Positions 43,691 to 56,639 of a DNA stretch of 64,000 nt are shown in pieces. Position numbers and translations under genes: made by a program. Positions within the stretch are counted from its first letter, which is position 1; each line of letters starts with the position of its first letter. Under the pieces are notes generated by a model. It did no database searches. It was not told the origin of the DNA and worked only from the letters and a program-made list of their open reading frames with translations. The DNA is from Anadara kagoshimensis (taxonomy: Eukaryota > Mollusca > Bivalvia > Arcoida > Arcidae), in the NCBI GenBank assembly GCA_021292105.1, contig CM037869.1, forward strand, positions 46,399,332 to 46,463,331, given 5' to 3'.

Positions 43691-45121
43691 ATTTTTGTAT
43701 CTTGAGATGAGGTTATTTCAGACATGTTTCAGTATAGGACATTGACATAGATTAATAAATGAATGCCAATAATGGATTCTTTAAAATACTAATTGTCAGA
43801 GAAATATCATCAAATGATAATAGATTGATTGCTTCAATCTTTATTTTAAAGACTTTTCCGGAACAATGTTTCTAATCATGTATCAATTTTATTTTGGACG
43901 TTATATTACTAAAATGTAACTCTTAAAATGACATATAAATGAACTTCATTAGTTACCAATCCTACATATTGCACAACTCTGGCATTTGAACTTATTACTT
44001 AGACTTCCGTCACTCAACTCTAGAAAGTCATGCCAATATCCTAATGAATCTTATTGAAGTTATGAGTCTACTCTTTGATTTGAATACAAAAGAAAACATG
44101 TCGCTGGTACATATGCCATAACTTATGTACAAGACACAAACAACCTAGAACATATATTAAAACCACGATGAAAATAAGTAAATAATACAAGGAAGAAAAA
44201 AATAACACTTTACTTTAACTACAGATTAGGGATAAAATCTTAAAATTCAGTAATTGCATCTTTGATCAGGAAACGTTTCGTAGACAAAAAGAAACTACAT
44301 TCCTTTTGAAGCTAATGATATAAATACTATTAAAATGAAATCAAAGGTTTATAAGTGTTTTTGATATGTATTTTTAAAAATGAATTAGTTGTTTTAAAAT
44401 TACTCGCAATGCCACATTCTTGAAAAAAGAAATGAAAAATAATTTTGTTCTTGAAATTAAAAGCAATTGCATTCCTAAATACAAAATGGATCGATCGTTT
44501 ATATTCGTTATTTCATTGAAAATCAATGTAGCATGTGTTTGGTCCCAAGCGATTTTTTTGCACCAATATGGAAATGATATGCGATACATGAAATATCTTA
44601 AAAAACATAAAAATGTTCACATAATTTATATAGAAACCAGCCGTTTATTAAAAAAAGTTGATAATAATTATAACGATACAAGTAGGAACGAATAATAATT
44701 ATAAGTTATAGAAAAAGGATGCTTTGTTTCAATCTTGGTCATTCACACTGGAAGTACGTTTGTTTTAAAATTGATTGTTTCAAGACCATTAATTAACCCG
44801 AAATACAAAATAAAAATTCAATATATGTTTGTCATCGTTTATAAATAGGAACAAATCAAAAATAAAAATAAGAAAAAAACAATTTGTAACTGAAAATATA
44901 TAATTTATGTACTTGACAACAGGGAATGCAAACATGAAGACAAAAAATAAAAATATGCGATGATTAAAACGGCTTCGTATAAATAGTATAAATGCTTGTG
45001 TTGAAGCTATCAATTTACGATCATATTGCCATGGTATAAACATAGATACTTTTTTACAAAACCAATAAAATAGTTGATTGACAAGAAAGCAGCCTTAACA
45101 AAAAAATTATTTCATAAACAA
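43691..45121. other. AT-rich spacer
   Basis: Frames at 44374-45043 on both strands are low-complexity, K/N/I/F-rich and without features. Confidence 0.4.
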
Positions 45122-45418
45122 AAATTTGCCTAAGCTTATTAAGACCCTCAAAATGTTTTATGACCGTCAGCACAGTATTGCTAATAAGAATGATTAATCT
45201 GTATTCAAAGCCACTCTGAATATATTTGACGTCCAATAGCTATGTTCCTTTCACTGTCAATTTAGTACACGTGTGGCGGGGATAGGAAGCTAAACCAAAA
45301 TTGTTGAACCTTAAGGAACACCTGACCTCAATACCCTGGTGGAACTTCAGGTGTTCAACCTGAGTTGCCAGTGAGATAGTGATTCGGACTTTCATTGATA
45401 TGTTTTTGTTTGTTTTTA
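45122..45418 (+). mobile_element. PLE-type 3' end, worn
   Basis: CCTAAGCTTATTAAGACCCT, ATGACCGTCAGCACAGTATT, then the tail to GATATGTTTTTGTTTGTTTT. The hairpin zone is diverged. Confidence 0.82.
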
Positions 45419-46365
45419 CTAATAGGTGCCAATACTGATATGTTTGCACGTTGAAATATTCTTGGGCAAATAAACCTGTTTTTGTATAGCTTAATAAATG
45501 AAAGTTTATTGTCCTTCCAAATTGGAATTTAAAATATCATATTTCCTTTCATTATTTTGCTTGTTATTTGTATTAAATCTTTAAATTAGTTTGGATAATA
45601 ATGTATAGCGTTATAGAGTATCACTTTCTTGCAAAAAGGACATATTGCTAAAGGCTGCCAATTACATTGGTTATTTCTTTTAAATGAAGTTTGAAGTATT
45701 CATCTATTACCTCAAATAATTTCTGTAACATTAAACAAATCTAGGTGCATGATATTATTAGCTCCAGGTCCATAATTAACTAACAATTTATCCCGGAACA
45801 CTTTTCTAAGAGTATTTTCATCAACATTACTTGTTCAATATGTTCATAACTTTAATGATACTTTGTTGTTTGGTATTGGTTTCCTTGTATGTAAAAGAAA
45901 CAAGGATGTGGTTTATAAGCTTTTATCTAACAAAGTGAATCTAAAGAATACAGGAATCCCTCGATTTGAAAGCAGCAGAGTGTTCAGACTTAGCTATTTT
46001 GTCTCGAAACATGTCATTGTAAACTTAACTTCGATAAATATACTGATAATTGTCAGGATCTTATATATCTAGTGAAAAAAAATTATCTGCTAAACTTTAG
46101 CTTCAGACAAAGGTTTGAATAAGATATTGCAATTTCTTTCTATCGTAAATTCATTTTAACTATCTCCAAAACTACGGACTGAACGAAGTTGTTTGATATT
46201 CTGCAGTTATGATGTTGCCACAAATGAAGGGTTTATGTTGACTTCCTGCTACAAAAAGAGGAATCAATATTATCTATATAATTATAATATAATTTTGATT
46301 TTTCATGCATGACTAACTTAGCACACCTAGTTTTAGTAATAAAACAACCTTTACCGTATAAGTTA
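45419..46365. other. AT-rich spacer
   Basis: The frame at 45863-46072 has no recognisable feature. Confidence 0.4.
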
Positions 46366-46622
46366 TCATACTAATCCATGTCCGAATCACATTCCAACAG
46401 CAAAGTAAAATTCTCTGAAACTGACAAGTTAAGTTAAACACACAAACCACCATCAGGAAGGTGAGGCCGGTGCTACGAAAGAGTAAGTACCTCTTCTTTA
46501 GCAAGCTTCACCTTCCACGAGTGTAATAAAAATTGAGTGAAAGGAAGATGGGACGTCAAATATATCCAGGGCAATCCTGGACAAAGAGACATCAAACTAT
46601 CTAACAATACTGTGATGACATA
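46366..46622 (-). mobile_element. PLE-type 3' end
   Basis: CATACTAATCCATGTCCGAA through GGGACGTCAAATATATCCAG to ACAATACTGTGATGACA, where it breaks off inside the HHSIVDKF codons. Confidence 0.87.
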
Positions 46623-47009
46623 ATGTTTGTGCTATTACCTACAATATCTCTAAAAGAGCAAGATCTATAATAGTCTTTGCATTATTATCTAACATATTGA
46701 TATTCATTCCTTTCATTTTAGAATATCAACCTTGTCTGCGTTTTTTAAAATAATTATCTCAAATTGCAGATAAATTACGCCATTTTCGAGCATTTTGGGA
46801 TAACGATTCAAAATAATTACAATTGTGTCTTATATTTTTCTTAAAATAACAAGGGTATAAGAAGATTATAACTTAACTATTGTTAAAAATATTTTAGAAT
46901 CATACTAGTTATAACCCCGAAATTGACAAAACTTGGCATCTTGTAGTGGAAAAGACACACATTTCAGACTTGTGGTTTCATCTTGTTTTGTTATATATAC
47001 TCAACAATC
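46623..47009. other. Unassigned spacer
   Basis: No feature seen. Confidence 0.35.
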
Positions 47010-47560
47010 AAATAATTCGAGACTTAGATGTTTGAACTTTTAGCCTAAATATGAGTTCCATACTTCCTATACAAACTTAATGTAAAGTATCGTCCAATCT
47101 GCAGCACTTTTGATTTTCTATTTACATGGCAACGTCCGCCATTTTGGAATTTTTAGCCTGAAAATAATTTCAGTAGTTCCAATTGAATCGTTTTGTAAAG
47201 TTTCATTCAATTTGGTCACTTTTTATTTTGCGCCCTTTTCCGTTTTCATGACAAAAGTCGCATTCTTTTAGCTTAAGAATAAGTTTTATTGTTCCAATAC
47301 AATCATTCTGTAAAGTTCCATACATTTTCGAGCACTTTTAATTGTTTCGCTTTTTTTCGGTCCCGATGGCAACGGTGGCCATTTTCAAAATCCCAAGATC
47401 TAATTGCACCGTATGAGGATCCATCTTCCTGTGAAATTCCATTAAGTTCGGACTATTCTCCGAGAAAACGCTCTGACAAGTTCAGTGGTAAAGAAGACGT
47501 AAGAATGAAAATAATAATGAGAAGAAACAGGGGTGAACAATAAGTTCCCCCCGACTATAA
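47010..47560 (+). mobile_element. Dispersed non-coding element with three ~115-bp internal repeats
   Basis: Units at about 47040, 47156 and 47271 share TTTTAGC(C/T)(T/A)(A/G)A, TTCCAAT(T/A), TGTAAAGTT(T/C)CAT and CATGGCAACG/GATGGCAACG followed by GGCCATTTT. The right end (CCATTAAGTTCGGACTATTC to ACAATAAGTTCCCCCC) is like the end of a common bivalve element as I remember it. The 84-codon frame at 47289-47543 lies within it and is not a host gene. Confidence 0.6.
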
Positions 47561-47994
47561 GTAAGACAGCGACACTATGATCAGACTGCTTATTATATAA
47601 CTAATGACAAGGTAATTACATTATTAAAGATGGCATCTGGCTAAAAAATCTGGCAGTTTTAACTATTTTATTTACAAAAGTAGTATTTTCGTTTAAAATT
47701 TATGTTTTACGACGCTTACTTGGACATTTCTTTATTCCAAATTAAGGTATCCTGTGTATTTTTCCATTATTTTTTAAAATTCTTTGAGAGAAATAATGGT
47801 GAAATATTTTACACTAAAACCAAATTGGTATAAATTGATACCGTTTTTTGAAATAAAGACAAAGACAAAACGATGTGCACGTCATGGTAATTGTCGAAAT
47901 TGGCTTTGATTCTGATTTAATACAATCTCTCCTGGTGAAGATTCGACTTCAGCGTTATTACTTACTTACTATGCTCAGTCTATTTCAATCGCCT
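47561..47994. other. Unassigned spacer (would be intron if 48108 is a real exon)
   Basis: No other exon-like frame could be supported on the minus strand here. Confidence 0.3.
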
Positions 47995-48108
47995 TTACTT
48001 GTAAACGTCGTCATTTTCGGCCTCTACAAAAGTGTCTTTAGCGTGCACCGAGGCACGGGACTTCGGTTTTGAGATTGAACCAAAAAGAGATTTTTTTCCA
48101 CTAGTCAT
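47995..48108 (-). CDS. Candidate first coding exon on the minus strand
   Basis: The ATG at 48108 (AAAATGA, A at -3) reads MTSGKKSLFGSISKPKSRAS, then VHAKDTFVEAENDDVYK. This is a basic, serine-rich start followed by an acidic stretch, typical of the disordered N terminus of an intracellular protein. The frame hits TAA at 47997-47995, but a GTAAAG overlaps just before it (GT at 47998-47997), so the exon could be 47999-48108 with a phase-2 splice. I do not recognise the gene and found no second exon. The plus-strand frame at 47875-48072 is then a shadow. Confidence 0.3.
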   Translation of the reverse strand: MTSGKKSLFGSISKPKSRASVHAKDTFVEAENDDVYK

Positions 48109-49542
48109 TTTGATGTGCTTTTTATTACACTTAATCACTATGCGTCTCATTTTGGATCAGTTGATGTTGTTGCTAGTAATAGTATTACACAATGTAGGCT
48201 GAAAATGACAAGCGGAGAAAAATCATTTCACAATAAAAGCTCTTTCGATTGAAGGTTTTTGTTCCATTTGAAAGGTTTTAAGTTTTAAATGGCTTCAATG
48301 AAGATTTGTTTTGAAGAAAAAGGAATTCAGATAGCAATTGTCAATCATATTACAATTACTGCGACAACTTAATGTCATGTCTAAAAGAGAGCTACTTCCA
48401 TTAAGTTTATTAACACAATAACATCTGACTTTGATATGAAGTCTAAACCAACATTATCTCCATAGTAAAATAATATCATTAGAAAAACCGCTGTTGCAGA
48501 AAAATATATAGCTAAACAAACACCTATTTTTGCTTTTTGTTATTTTTTTTACATAAAATTAATGGTAATGCATCAATTCAATTTAACCGTTTTCTTATCA
48601 AGACAATATAAATAAATATAAGTTGTGATAGAAATTGATCACTCATTGAAGTAAAAATAGCCCAGTGTTCACGATAACAAATATCATGACGTTTTATCAG
48701 AATGTTGCAAAATTATCAAATATTGCACCGGATCAGTACCGCATTACTCTGGTTAATTCGAACTGTTTTATCTCCTAAAAACTATCCTTGCAAATTAATT
48801 GTATAGATAATATAAATATCACTACTTCTGAGAAGTTTTATTTGTAAACCCCGTGTCACGAAATTTAAATTACAGCGATCAATATAATGCTATATGATAT
48901 AATGGAAGCTTTCTAACAACTACCGCATGCATTTCAATTAAAATTAGTTTCTTTGTTAAATGAAAAAATTATTTAATTTTAAACACTATTGGCGATAATT
49001 AAGAGTTTCTTTGTTAAATGAAAAACTATTTAATTTTAAACATTATTAACGATGGCTATAATTTATTTTATAGTATTGTTTCCCTAAAATTGTCATGGGT
49101 CAGAAATGGAAAAAAATAGATATGGATGTCTACTAATTAATTACCATCTCTTGTCTGATTCAAGATTTGTCAAACCTTGACAACAATTTAATTCAAGGTT
49201 GTGGAGAAGTGGGTCTCTGCTTCACACGATTTTAACTTCCAGGTACAAGTATTTTTATAAAAAAAAGTTACCAGAATAAATTTGTTTTCCGTATAAATCA
49301 GAAACCCTAATGCCTTAGAAAATTAAAACATCAATTTCCACTTTAGCCTAAGGACAAATCTGATCTGAACAATCATAAACAAGTCCTTAATGTGCATTGC
49401 GTAGGTTTTATTGAAAATTTTATAACATGCCTAAATCAGGTGGAATTCTTATATATTTCTTAAAAAAACTGTAATACGTGACACATGTATATTAAAATAA
49501 AGAAACTTAGATTATGTGAATATATTTTTCTAAAATATGTAA
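48109..49542. other. AT-rich spacer with a 58-bp tandem duplication
   Basis: AGTTTCTTTGTTAAATGAAA and the following ATTTAATTTTAAACA repeat at about 48946 and 49004. No gene is seen. Confidence 0.45.
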
Positions 49543-50375
49543 ATGTGGATTCTCAAAAATTCTAAAAAATTACTTGAACATGTTGCTTCTAATACTTTAT
49601 CTCATGTAAAAAGTATAAAAATATTTGATTTTTCTACACTATACACCACTATCCCTCATTCTAAATTGAAAGAACGTCTTAAAGAAATTATTCACTTGTC
49701 TTTCTTTTACAAAAACGGTAAGCCAAGATACAAATATCTGGTGCTGAACAGGGATTCTGGTTATTTTGTCAAGCATCATACGGATTCCAAACAAAAATAT
49801 ACTGAAGATACTATCAACAAAATGTTGGAGTTTTTGATAGATAACATATTTGTTGTGTTTGGTAATATAGTTTTTCAGCAAACAATCGGTATACCAATGG
49901 GTACAAACTGTGCATCATAGCTTGCTGATTTGTTTCTTTATTCTTATGAAGCAGAATTTATGCAGAACCTTTTTAAATCAGGAGAGAAGACTGTTGCCAA
50001 ATCATTCAACTCAACATACAGATATATAGATGACGTTCTGTCTCTTAACAATCCTACATTTGGAGATTATGTGAGGCCCTCAAAAAGTTTTATGACCGTC
50101 ATCACAGTATTGTTGAGTAAGTTGTAAGTTTGATGTCTCTGTGTCCAGGATTGCCCTGGATATATTTGACGTCTCATAGTTCCATGCTCTTTTCAAACAA
50201 TTTGGATTACACACGTGGCGGGTGTAGCTAGCTAAACAGGAGGTGCACACCCTTCCGGAGCAGCCGGCCTCACTTCCCTGGTGGAAGTTCACGTGTCTAA
50301 CCTAACTTGTCAGTTCCAAAGTTTTACTTTGCTTCTGGATTGTGATTCGGACATGGATTAGTATGTTTGTTTTTA
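49543..50375 (+). mobile_element. PLE-type reverse transcriptase fragment joined to its 3' tail
   Basis: The frame from 49543 encodes RT core motifs: motif A with the catalytic D (IFDFSTLYTTIPHSKL), then NGKPRYKYLVL, motif B (QQTIGIPMGTNC) and, after a break, LFLYSYEAEFMQNL and motif C (YRYIDDVLSLNN, YIDD at about 50023). This set is characteristic of Penelope-like RTs rather than LINE or LTR types (family knowledge). At about 50072 it runs directly into the repeated 3' segment (GCCCTCAAAAAGTTTTATGA) in the same orientation and ends with the tail GGATTAGTATGTTTG at 50375. This copy is 5'-truncated, lacks the region between motif C and KKFYGRH, and is broken. It is the only copy here with the catalytic core and ties the short repeats to an RT. 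Confidence 0.85.
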
Positions 50376-50649
50376 AATATGTCTTTAAATTAGAGTTTTA
50401 TAGTTTTTTTCAATTACAACCCTGACATTAGAATTAACTTGATATACATGTATAACGAAACTTGACATTGTGTTTTTAAGTTTTTAACATTGTCAAATCA
50501 CAATCACATAATTTCAAATCAAAAACGCTAAAACGTTTTCTGAAACAACTTAATGTTTTGTGTCACACTGTACGGTTGTTCTAATACGCAATACTAAAGC
50601 TTATGGCATGGCATATTTATTATTGATTGAAAATAAATAATAATGCCAT
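50376..50649. other. AT-rich spacer
   Basis: No feature seen. Confidence 0.4.
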
Positions 50650-53600
50650 GGGAAATAGGACACTAAACCCATTGGAAGGAGGGCACTGAACGCATACGAA
50701 GAAGGACATTAAGCATTGGAAGGAGGGCACTAAACGCATAAGAAGGAGGACATTAAGCATCGAAAAGAGAGCACGGAACGCATAAGAAGGAGGACATTAA
50801 GCATTGAAAAGAGGGCACTGAACGCATGAGAAGGAGGACATTAAGCATTGGAAGGAGAGCACGGAACGCATAAGAAGGAGGACATTAAGCATTGGAAGGA
50901 GGGCACTGAACGCATAAAAAGGAGGACATTAAGCATCGAAAAGAGAGCACGGAACACATAAGAAGGAGGACGTTAAGCATTGAAAAGAGGGCACTGAACG
51001 CATAAGAAGGAGGACATTAAGCATTGGAAGGAGGACACTAAACGCATAAGAAGGAGGACATTAAGCATTGAAAGGAGGGCACTAATCGCATGAGAAGGAG
51101 GACGTTAAGCATTAGAAGGAGGGCATTAAACGCATAAGAAGGAGGACATTAGGCATTGGAAAGGGGGGATTAAAGGCATAAGAAGGAGGACATTAAGCAT
51201 TGAAAGGAGGACACTAAACGCTTAAGAAGGAGGACATTAAGCATTGGAAGGAGGGCACTGAACGCATAAAAAGGAGGACATTAAGCATCGAAAAGAGAGC
51301 ACGGAACGCATAAGAAGGAGGACATTAAGCATTGGAAGGAGGGCACTGAACGCATAAAAAGGAGGACATTAAGCATCGAAAAGAGAGCACGGAACGCATA
51401 AGAAGGAGGACATTAAGCATTGAAAAGAGAGCACTGAACGCATAAGAAGGAGGACATTAAGCATTGGAAGGAGGACACTAAACGCATAAGAAGGAGGACA
51501 TTAAGCATTGAAAGGAGGGCACTAATCGCATGAGAAGGAGGACGTTAAGCATTAGAAGGAGGGCATTAAACGCATAAGAAGGAGGACATTAGGCATTGGA
51601 AAGGGGGGATTAAAGGCATAAGAAGGAGGACATTAAGCATTGAAAGGAGGACACTAAACGCTTAAGAAGGAGGACATTAAGCATTGAAAGGAGGACACTA
51701 AACGCATAAGAAGAAGGACATTAAGCATTGGAAGGAGGACACTAAACGCATAAGGAGGAGGACATTAAGCATTAGAAGAAGGACACTGAACGCATAAGAA
51801 GGAGGACATTAAGCATTGAAAAGAGGGCACTAAACGCATAAGAAGAAGGACATTAAGCATTGGAAGGAGGACACTAAACGCATAAGGAGGAGGACATTAA
51901 GCATTGGAAGGAGGGTATTGAACTCATGAGAAGGAGGACATTAAGCATTGGAAGGAGGACACTAAACGCATAAGAAGAAGGACATTAAGCATTGGAAGGA
52001 GGACACTAAACGCATAAGGAGAAGGACATTAAGCATTGGAAGGAGGGTATTGAACTCATAAGAAGGAGGACATTAAGCATTGAAAGGAGGGCACTGATCG
52101 CATAAGAAGGGGACATTAAGCATTAGACGGAGGGGATTAAACGCATAAGAAGGAGGACATTAGGCATTGGAAGGGGGCATTAAACGCATAAGAAGGAGGA
52201 CATTAAGCATTGAAAGGAGGGCACTAAACGCTTAAGAAGGAGGACATTAAGCATTGAAAGAAGGGCACTAATCGCATGAGAAGGAGGACGTTAAGCATTA
52301 GACGGAGGGCATTAAACGCATAAGAAGGAGGACATTAGGCATTGCAAGGGGGCATTAAACGCATAAGAAGGAGGACATTAAGCATTGAAAGGAGGGCACT
52401 AAACGGTTAAGAAGGAGGACATTAAGCATTGAAAGAAGGGCACTAATCGCATCAGAAGGAGGACGTTAAGCATTAGACGGAGGGCATTAAACGCATAAGA
52501 AGGAGGACATTAGGCATTGGAAGGGAGCATTAAACGCATAAGAAGGAGGACATTAAGCATTGTAAAGAGGGCACTGAACGCATAAGAAGGAGGACATTAA
52601 GCATTGGAAGGAGGACACTAAACGCATAAGAAGGAGGACATTAAGCATTGAAAGAAGGGCACTAATCGCATGAGAAGGAGGACGTTAAGCATTAGAAGGA
52701 GGGCATTAAACGCATAAGAAGGAGGACATTAGGCATTGGAAAGGGGGCATTAAACGCATAAGAAGGAGGACATTAAGCATTGAAAGGAGGGCACTGAACG
52801 CACAAGAAGGAGGACATTAAGCATTGGAAGGAGGGCACTGGACGCATAAGAAGGAGGACATTAAGCATTGGAAGAAGGGCACTGAACGCGTAAGAAGGGG
52901 ACATTAAGCATTGAAAAGAGGGCACTGAACGCACAAGAAGGAGGACATTAAGCATTGGAAGGAGGGCACTGGACGCATAAGAAGGAGGACATTAAGCATT
53001 GGAAGAAGGGCACTGAACGCATAAGAAGGGGACATTAAGCATTGAAAAGAGGGCACTGAACGCAGAAGGAGGACATTAAGCATTGGAAGGAGGGCACTGA
53101 ACGCATAAGAAAGAGGACATTAAGCATTGTAAAGAGGGCACTGAACGCATAAGGAGGAGGACATTAAGCATTGGAAGGAGGGTACTGAACTCATAAGAAG
53201 GAGGACATTAAGCATTGAAAGGAGGGCACTAATCGCATAAGAAGGGGACATTAAGCATTAGAAGGAGGGGATTAAACGCATAAGAAGGAGGACATTAGGC
53301 ATTGGAAGAGGGCATTAAACGCATAAGAAGGAGGACATTAAGCATTGAAAGGAGGGCACTAAACGCTTAAGAAGGAGGACATTAAGCATTGGAAGGAGGG
53401 CACTGAACGCATAAGAAGGAGGACATTAAGCATTGCAAGGAGGGCACTGACCGCATAAGAAGGAGGACATTAAGCATTGGAAGAAGGGCACTGAACGCAT
53501 AAGAAGGGGACATTAAGCATTAGAAGGAGGGGATTAAACGCATAAGAAGGAGGACATTAGGCATTGGAAGGGGGCATTAAACGCATAAGAAGGAGGACAT

Positions 53601-54695
53601 TAAGCATTGAAAGGAGGGCACTAAACGCTTAAGAAGGAGGACATTAAGCATTGGAAGGAGGGCACTGAACGCATAAGAAGGAGGACATTAAGCATTGCAA
53701 GGAGGGCACTGACCGCATAAGAAGGAGGACATTAAGCATTCGAAGAAGGGCACTGAACGCATAAGAAGGAGGACATTAAGCATTGGAAGAAGGGCACTGA
53801 ACGCATAAGGAGGACATTAAGCATTGGAAGGAGGGCACTGAACGCGTAAAAAGGAGGACATTAAGCATTGAAAGGAGGGCACTGAACGCGTAAAAAGGAG
53901 GACATTAAGCATTGGAAGGAAGACACTGAACGCATGCAAAGGAGGACATTAGGCATTGGAAGGAGGGCACTGGATGCATAAGAAGGAGGACATTAAGCAT
54001 TGGAAGGAGGGCATTAAACGCATAAGAAGGAGGACATTAAGCATTGAAAGGAGGGCACTTAACGCATAAGAAGGAGGACATTAAGCATTGGAAGAAGGGC
54101 ACTGAACGCATAAGAAGGAGGACATTAAGCATTGAAAAGAGGGTACTGAACGCATAAGAAGGTGGACATTAAGCATTGAAAAAAGGGTACTGAACGCATA
54201 AGAAGGTGGACATTAAGCATTGGAAGGAGGGCATTAAACGCATAAGAAGGAGGACATTAAGCATTGGAAGAAGGGCACTGAACGCACAAGAAGGAGGACA
54301 TTAAGCATTGAAAAGAGGGTACTGAACGCATAAGAAGGTGGACATTAAGCATTGAAAAGAGGGTACTGAACGCATAAGAAGGTGGACATTAAGCATTGAA
54401 AAGAGGGTACTGAACGCATAAGAAGGTGGACATTAAGCATTGGAAGAAGGGCACTGAACGCATAAGAAGGAGGACATTAAGCATTGAAAAGAGGGTACTG
54501 AACGCATAAGAAGGTGGACATTAAGCATTGAAAAGAGGGTACTGAACGCATAAGAAGGTGGACATTAAGCATTGAAAAGAGGGTACTGAACGCATAAGAA
54601 GGTGGACATTAAGCATTGGAAGGAGGGCACTAAACGCATAAGAAGGAGGACATTAAGCATTAGAAGGAGGGCACTGGACGCATTAGCAGGAGGAT
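50650..54695. repeat. 4-kb 44-bp minisatellite (~92 copies) with higher-order structure
   Basis: Unit GGAGGACATTAAGCATTGGA plus AGGAGGGCACTGAACGCATA and AGAA, period 44. The plus strand is strongly purine-rich throughout. Variants (GGACGTTAAGCATTAG, GGACATTAGGCATTGG, AACGCTTAAG, GGGTACTGAACGC with GGTGGACATT) occur in ordered blocks; for example, the block near 51064-51240 recurs near 51500-51680. A 60-codon minus frame inside it is a repeat artefact. The ends fade into AT-rich DNA. Confidence 0.98.
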
Positions 54696-55307
54696 ACGAA
54701 CATATGTTTTGGAAACATAAATTTAAATTACATGCCAAATGTTTTTAAAAAATGCTCATTATTTTTTCTATATATATATACATGTATATTCAATCTGTTT
54801 TTGATCAAAAATTGTAATACCATTATAAAATTTTATGAGATTTTATGAGAAAAAAATAAAATCAAAAGGGATAAATGACGTAATATATTGCTTCAATTTG
54901 GGATTTCAACTTGACTAGCGTTGTATTTTGATCAGGCAGAAGTAGTGTTAAATAATACGTGAGTACGCACAAGGAAAAACGATTTTTTGATAACGAACAT
55001 CAATTTAGAAAATGATGTTTCATTTGAACATTTCCGTGCTATGCAATTTAAGTAGCTTCGATCGGGATTTGAACTTAAAAAAGCTGGATAAAATAAAAGC
55101 TTTAAAATCAGAGTTATGTTCGTTTAATCTCATCTTTGTAATTACATTTAACATTTCGATGTAAATGTAACATTACCATTAACTCAAAAAATGTTCTGTG
55201 TAAAGTGATTTAAAAACTTTTAGTCCGTGAAAATTCCTTGATTAAAGTTATAAAATACGATAGTTGTGGAATCTTTGAAAAGTAATCTTACAAAAGAAAT
55301 AACAAGG

Positions 55308-55375
55308 GACCCGACACAATAAAATCAGTCAGTGGTCATCAGACCCGAAACAATAAAATCAGTCAGTGGTCATCA
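55308..55375. repeat. 34-bp tandem pair
   Basis: GACCCGA(C/A)ACAATAAAATC followed by AGTCAGTGGTCATCA occurs twice with one mismatch. Confidence 0.9.
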
Positions 55376-55617
55376 TTTTATTTTGAAATTGTGGATATAA
55401 AACATTCCTGAATCACAAGTAAATGAATATATATGTTAATTTTATCATTGCTGTGTTTGGTAATGGAGCCTAGTGAAGAATGAAGTTGACATCAATCAGT
55501 AAAACAGATCATAATTTATTTTTATATTTTGAAATCATAGTGATTCGAAGTTGCTACTAAATAATAGTATGACTATCATACTATCGCTTAGTAAAAATTA
55601 AACTTTTTTGCTATTTT

Positions 55618-55710
55618 CAAAAAAAAAAAAAAAAAAAAATAAATAAAAAAAAAAATAAATAAAAAAAAAAAAATAATAAATAAATAAAAAATTAAAAAAA
55701 TTAAAGTTTG
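55618..55710. repeat. A-rich low-complexity run
   Basis: Long A runs broken by single T residues ((A)n and TAAA-type units). Confidence 0.95.
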
Positions 55711-56639
55711 TGTAGTTGGTGTGAAAATACTATAATACTAAACCTAACCTTGGTACAACAACAGGAAACGATTTAGGGATAGACGTCAAACTTACGAATG
55801 CTACACAAGTTCTTATGCGCAATTTACAGTGAAAAATCTTGCTAAAGCTTGTTTGGGAAATGATGTAATATAATGACGTTGGTGTTATTGACACCTTAAA
55901 AAGTCAACGATACCAAATAAATTTAATAAACGATTGATAAATTCCGTGTGAGAGTTTGGTTTTTCTCAAAATACAATGTACAATTTATCTTTCAGCAAAT
56001 ATTGCACCTGATCATGTATCTTAATCGACTAAGTAGTTTCTTGAGACACTGAACATTTCTATCATTGATTTGCCCGGGAATCTCCTGATACGAGTCCATA
56101 TTGAAAATTTATAGGACTCCCTTCAAAAGAAAGTAGACGAAGGTAGTCCAAAAGCGTCAACAGAGCTTAGACAGTTTGTTCAAAGGCACTGGTTTCAGAT
56201 AAAGAAATTAAAATGTCAAAAAAAGGTATGGCGGTGTTTGATTGGATTTTATCCTAAATGGACAATTTTGGTTTTTGAAAAATAAAAGTCTAAATATTCT
56301 GAATGAAAAAGCAGCAGTATTTTATGTGAAGTTTTAGATTTTGGCTCATACAAAGGTCTATTTTTTCAGACATTTTTCTAAGCAAGCCCTTCTTTGTGTT
56401 CTATCATGCTACAATATGAAAATGAAGGGTTTTCCCGTCTTTGATAATTATTTTCAAGAAGACCAACTTTTACGTTATTGTTTCTGAAAATATTTTCAAA
56501 ACTCAATCTTCACGAGTTTTCAAAAATTTGGTCCTCTTAGTTAGGAGAAAAGTGTCATTTTTGAAAAATAGGGAAATTTAAAACTGACCACTGTACATAT
56601 AGCTGATTTTATATTTTAACACCACTGACACTGTCTGCT

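Larger units (their letters stand above)
54696..56639. other. AT-rich spacer
   Basis: Includes a 34-bp tandem pair (GACCCGACACAATAAAATCA, 55308-55375) and an A-rich low-complexity run (55618-55710). No gene is seen. Confidence 0.45.

Noticed and set aside
44374-45236. Several 60-91-codon frames on both strands
   Set aside because: Residues are K/N/I/F-rich as expected from AT-rich DNA, with no domain, splice context or conserved motif.
47289-47543. 84-codon frame (FRSRWQRWPFSKSQDLIAPY)
   Set aside because: It falls in a dispersed bivalve-type element with internal repeats; the apparent protein-like text comes from that element.
52773-52955. Open frames inside the 44-bp, 46-bp and 34-bp minisatellites (also 61070-62022 and 6476-6664)
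   Set aside because: They are periodic readings of tandem DNA on either strand, without start context or homology.
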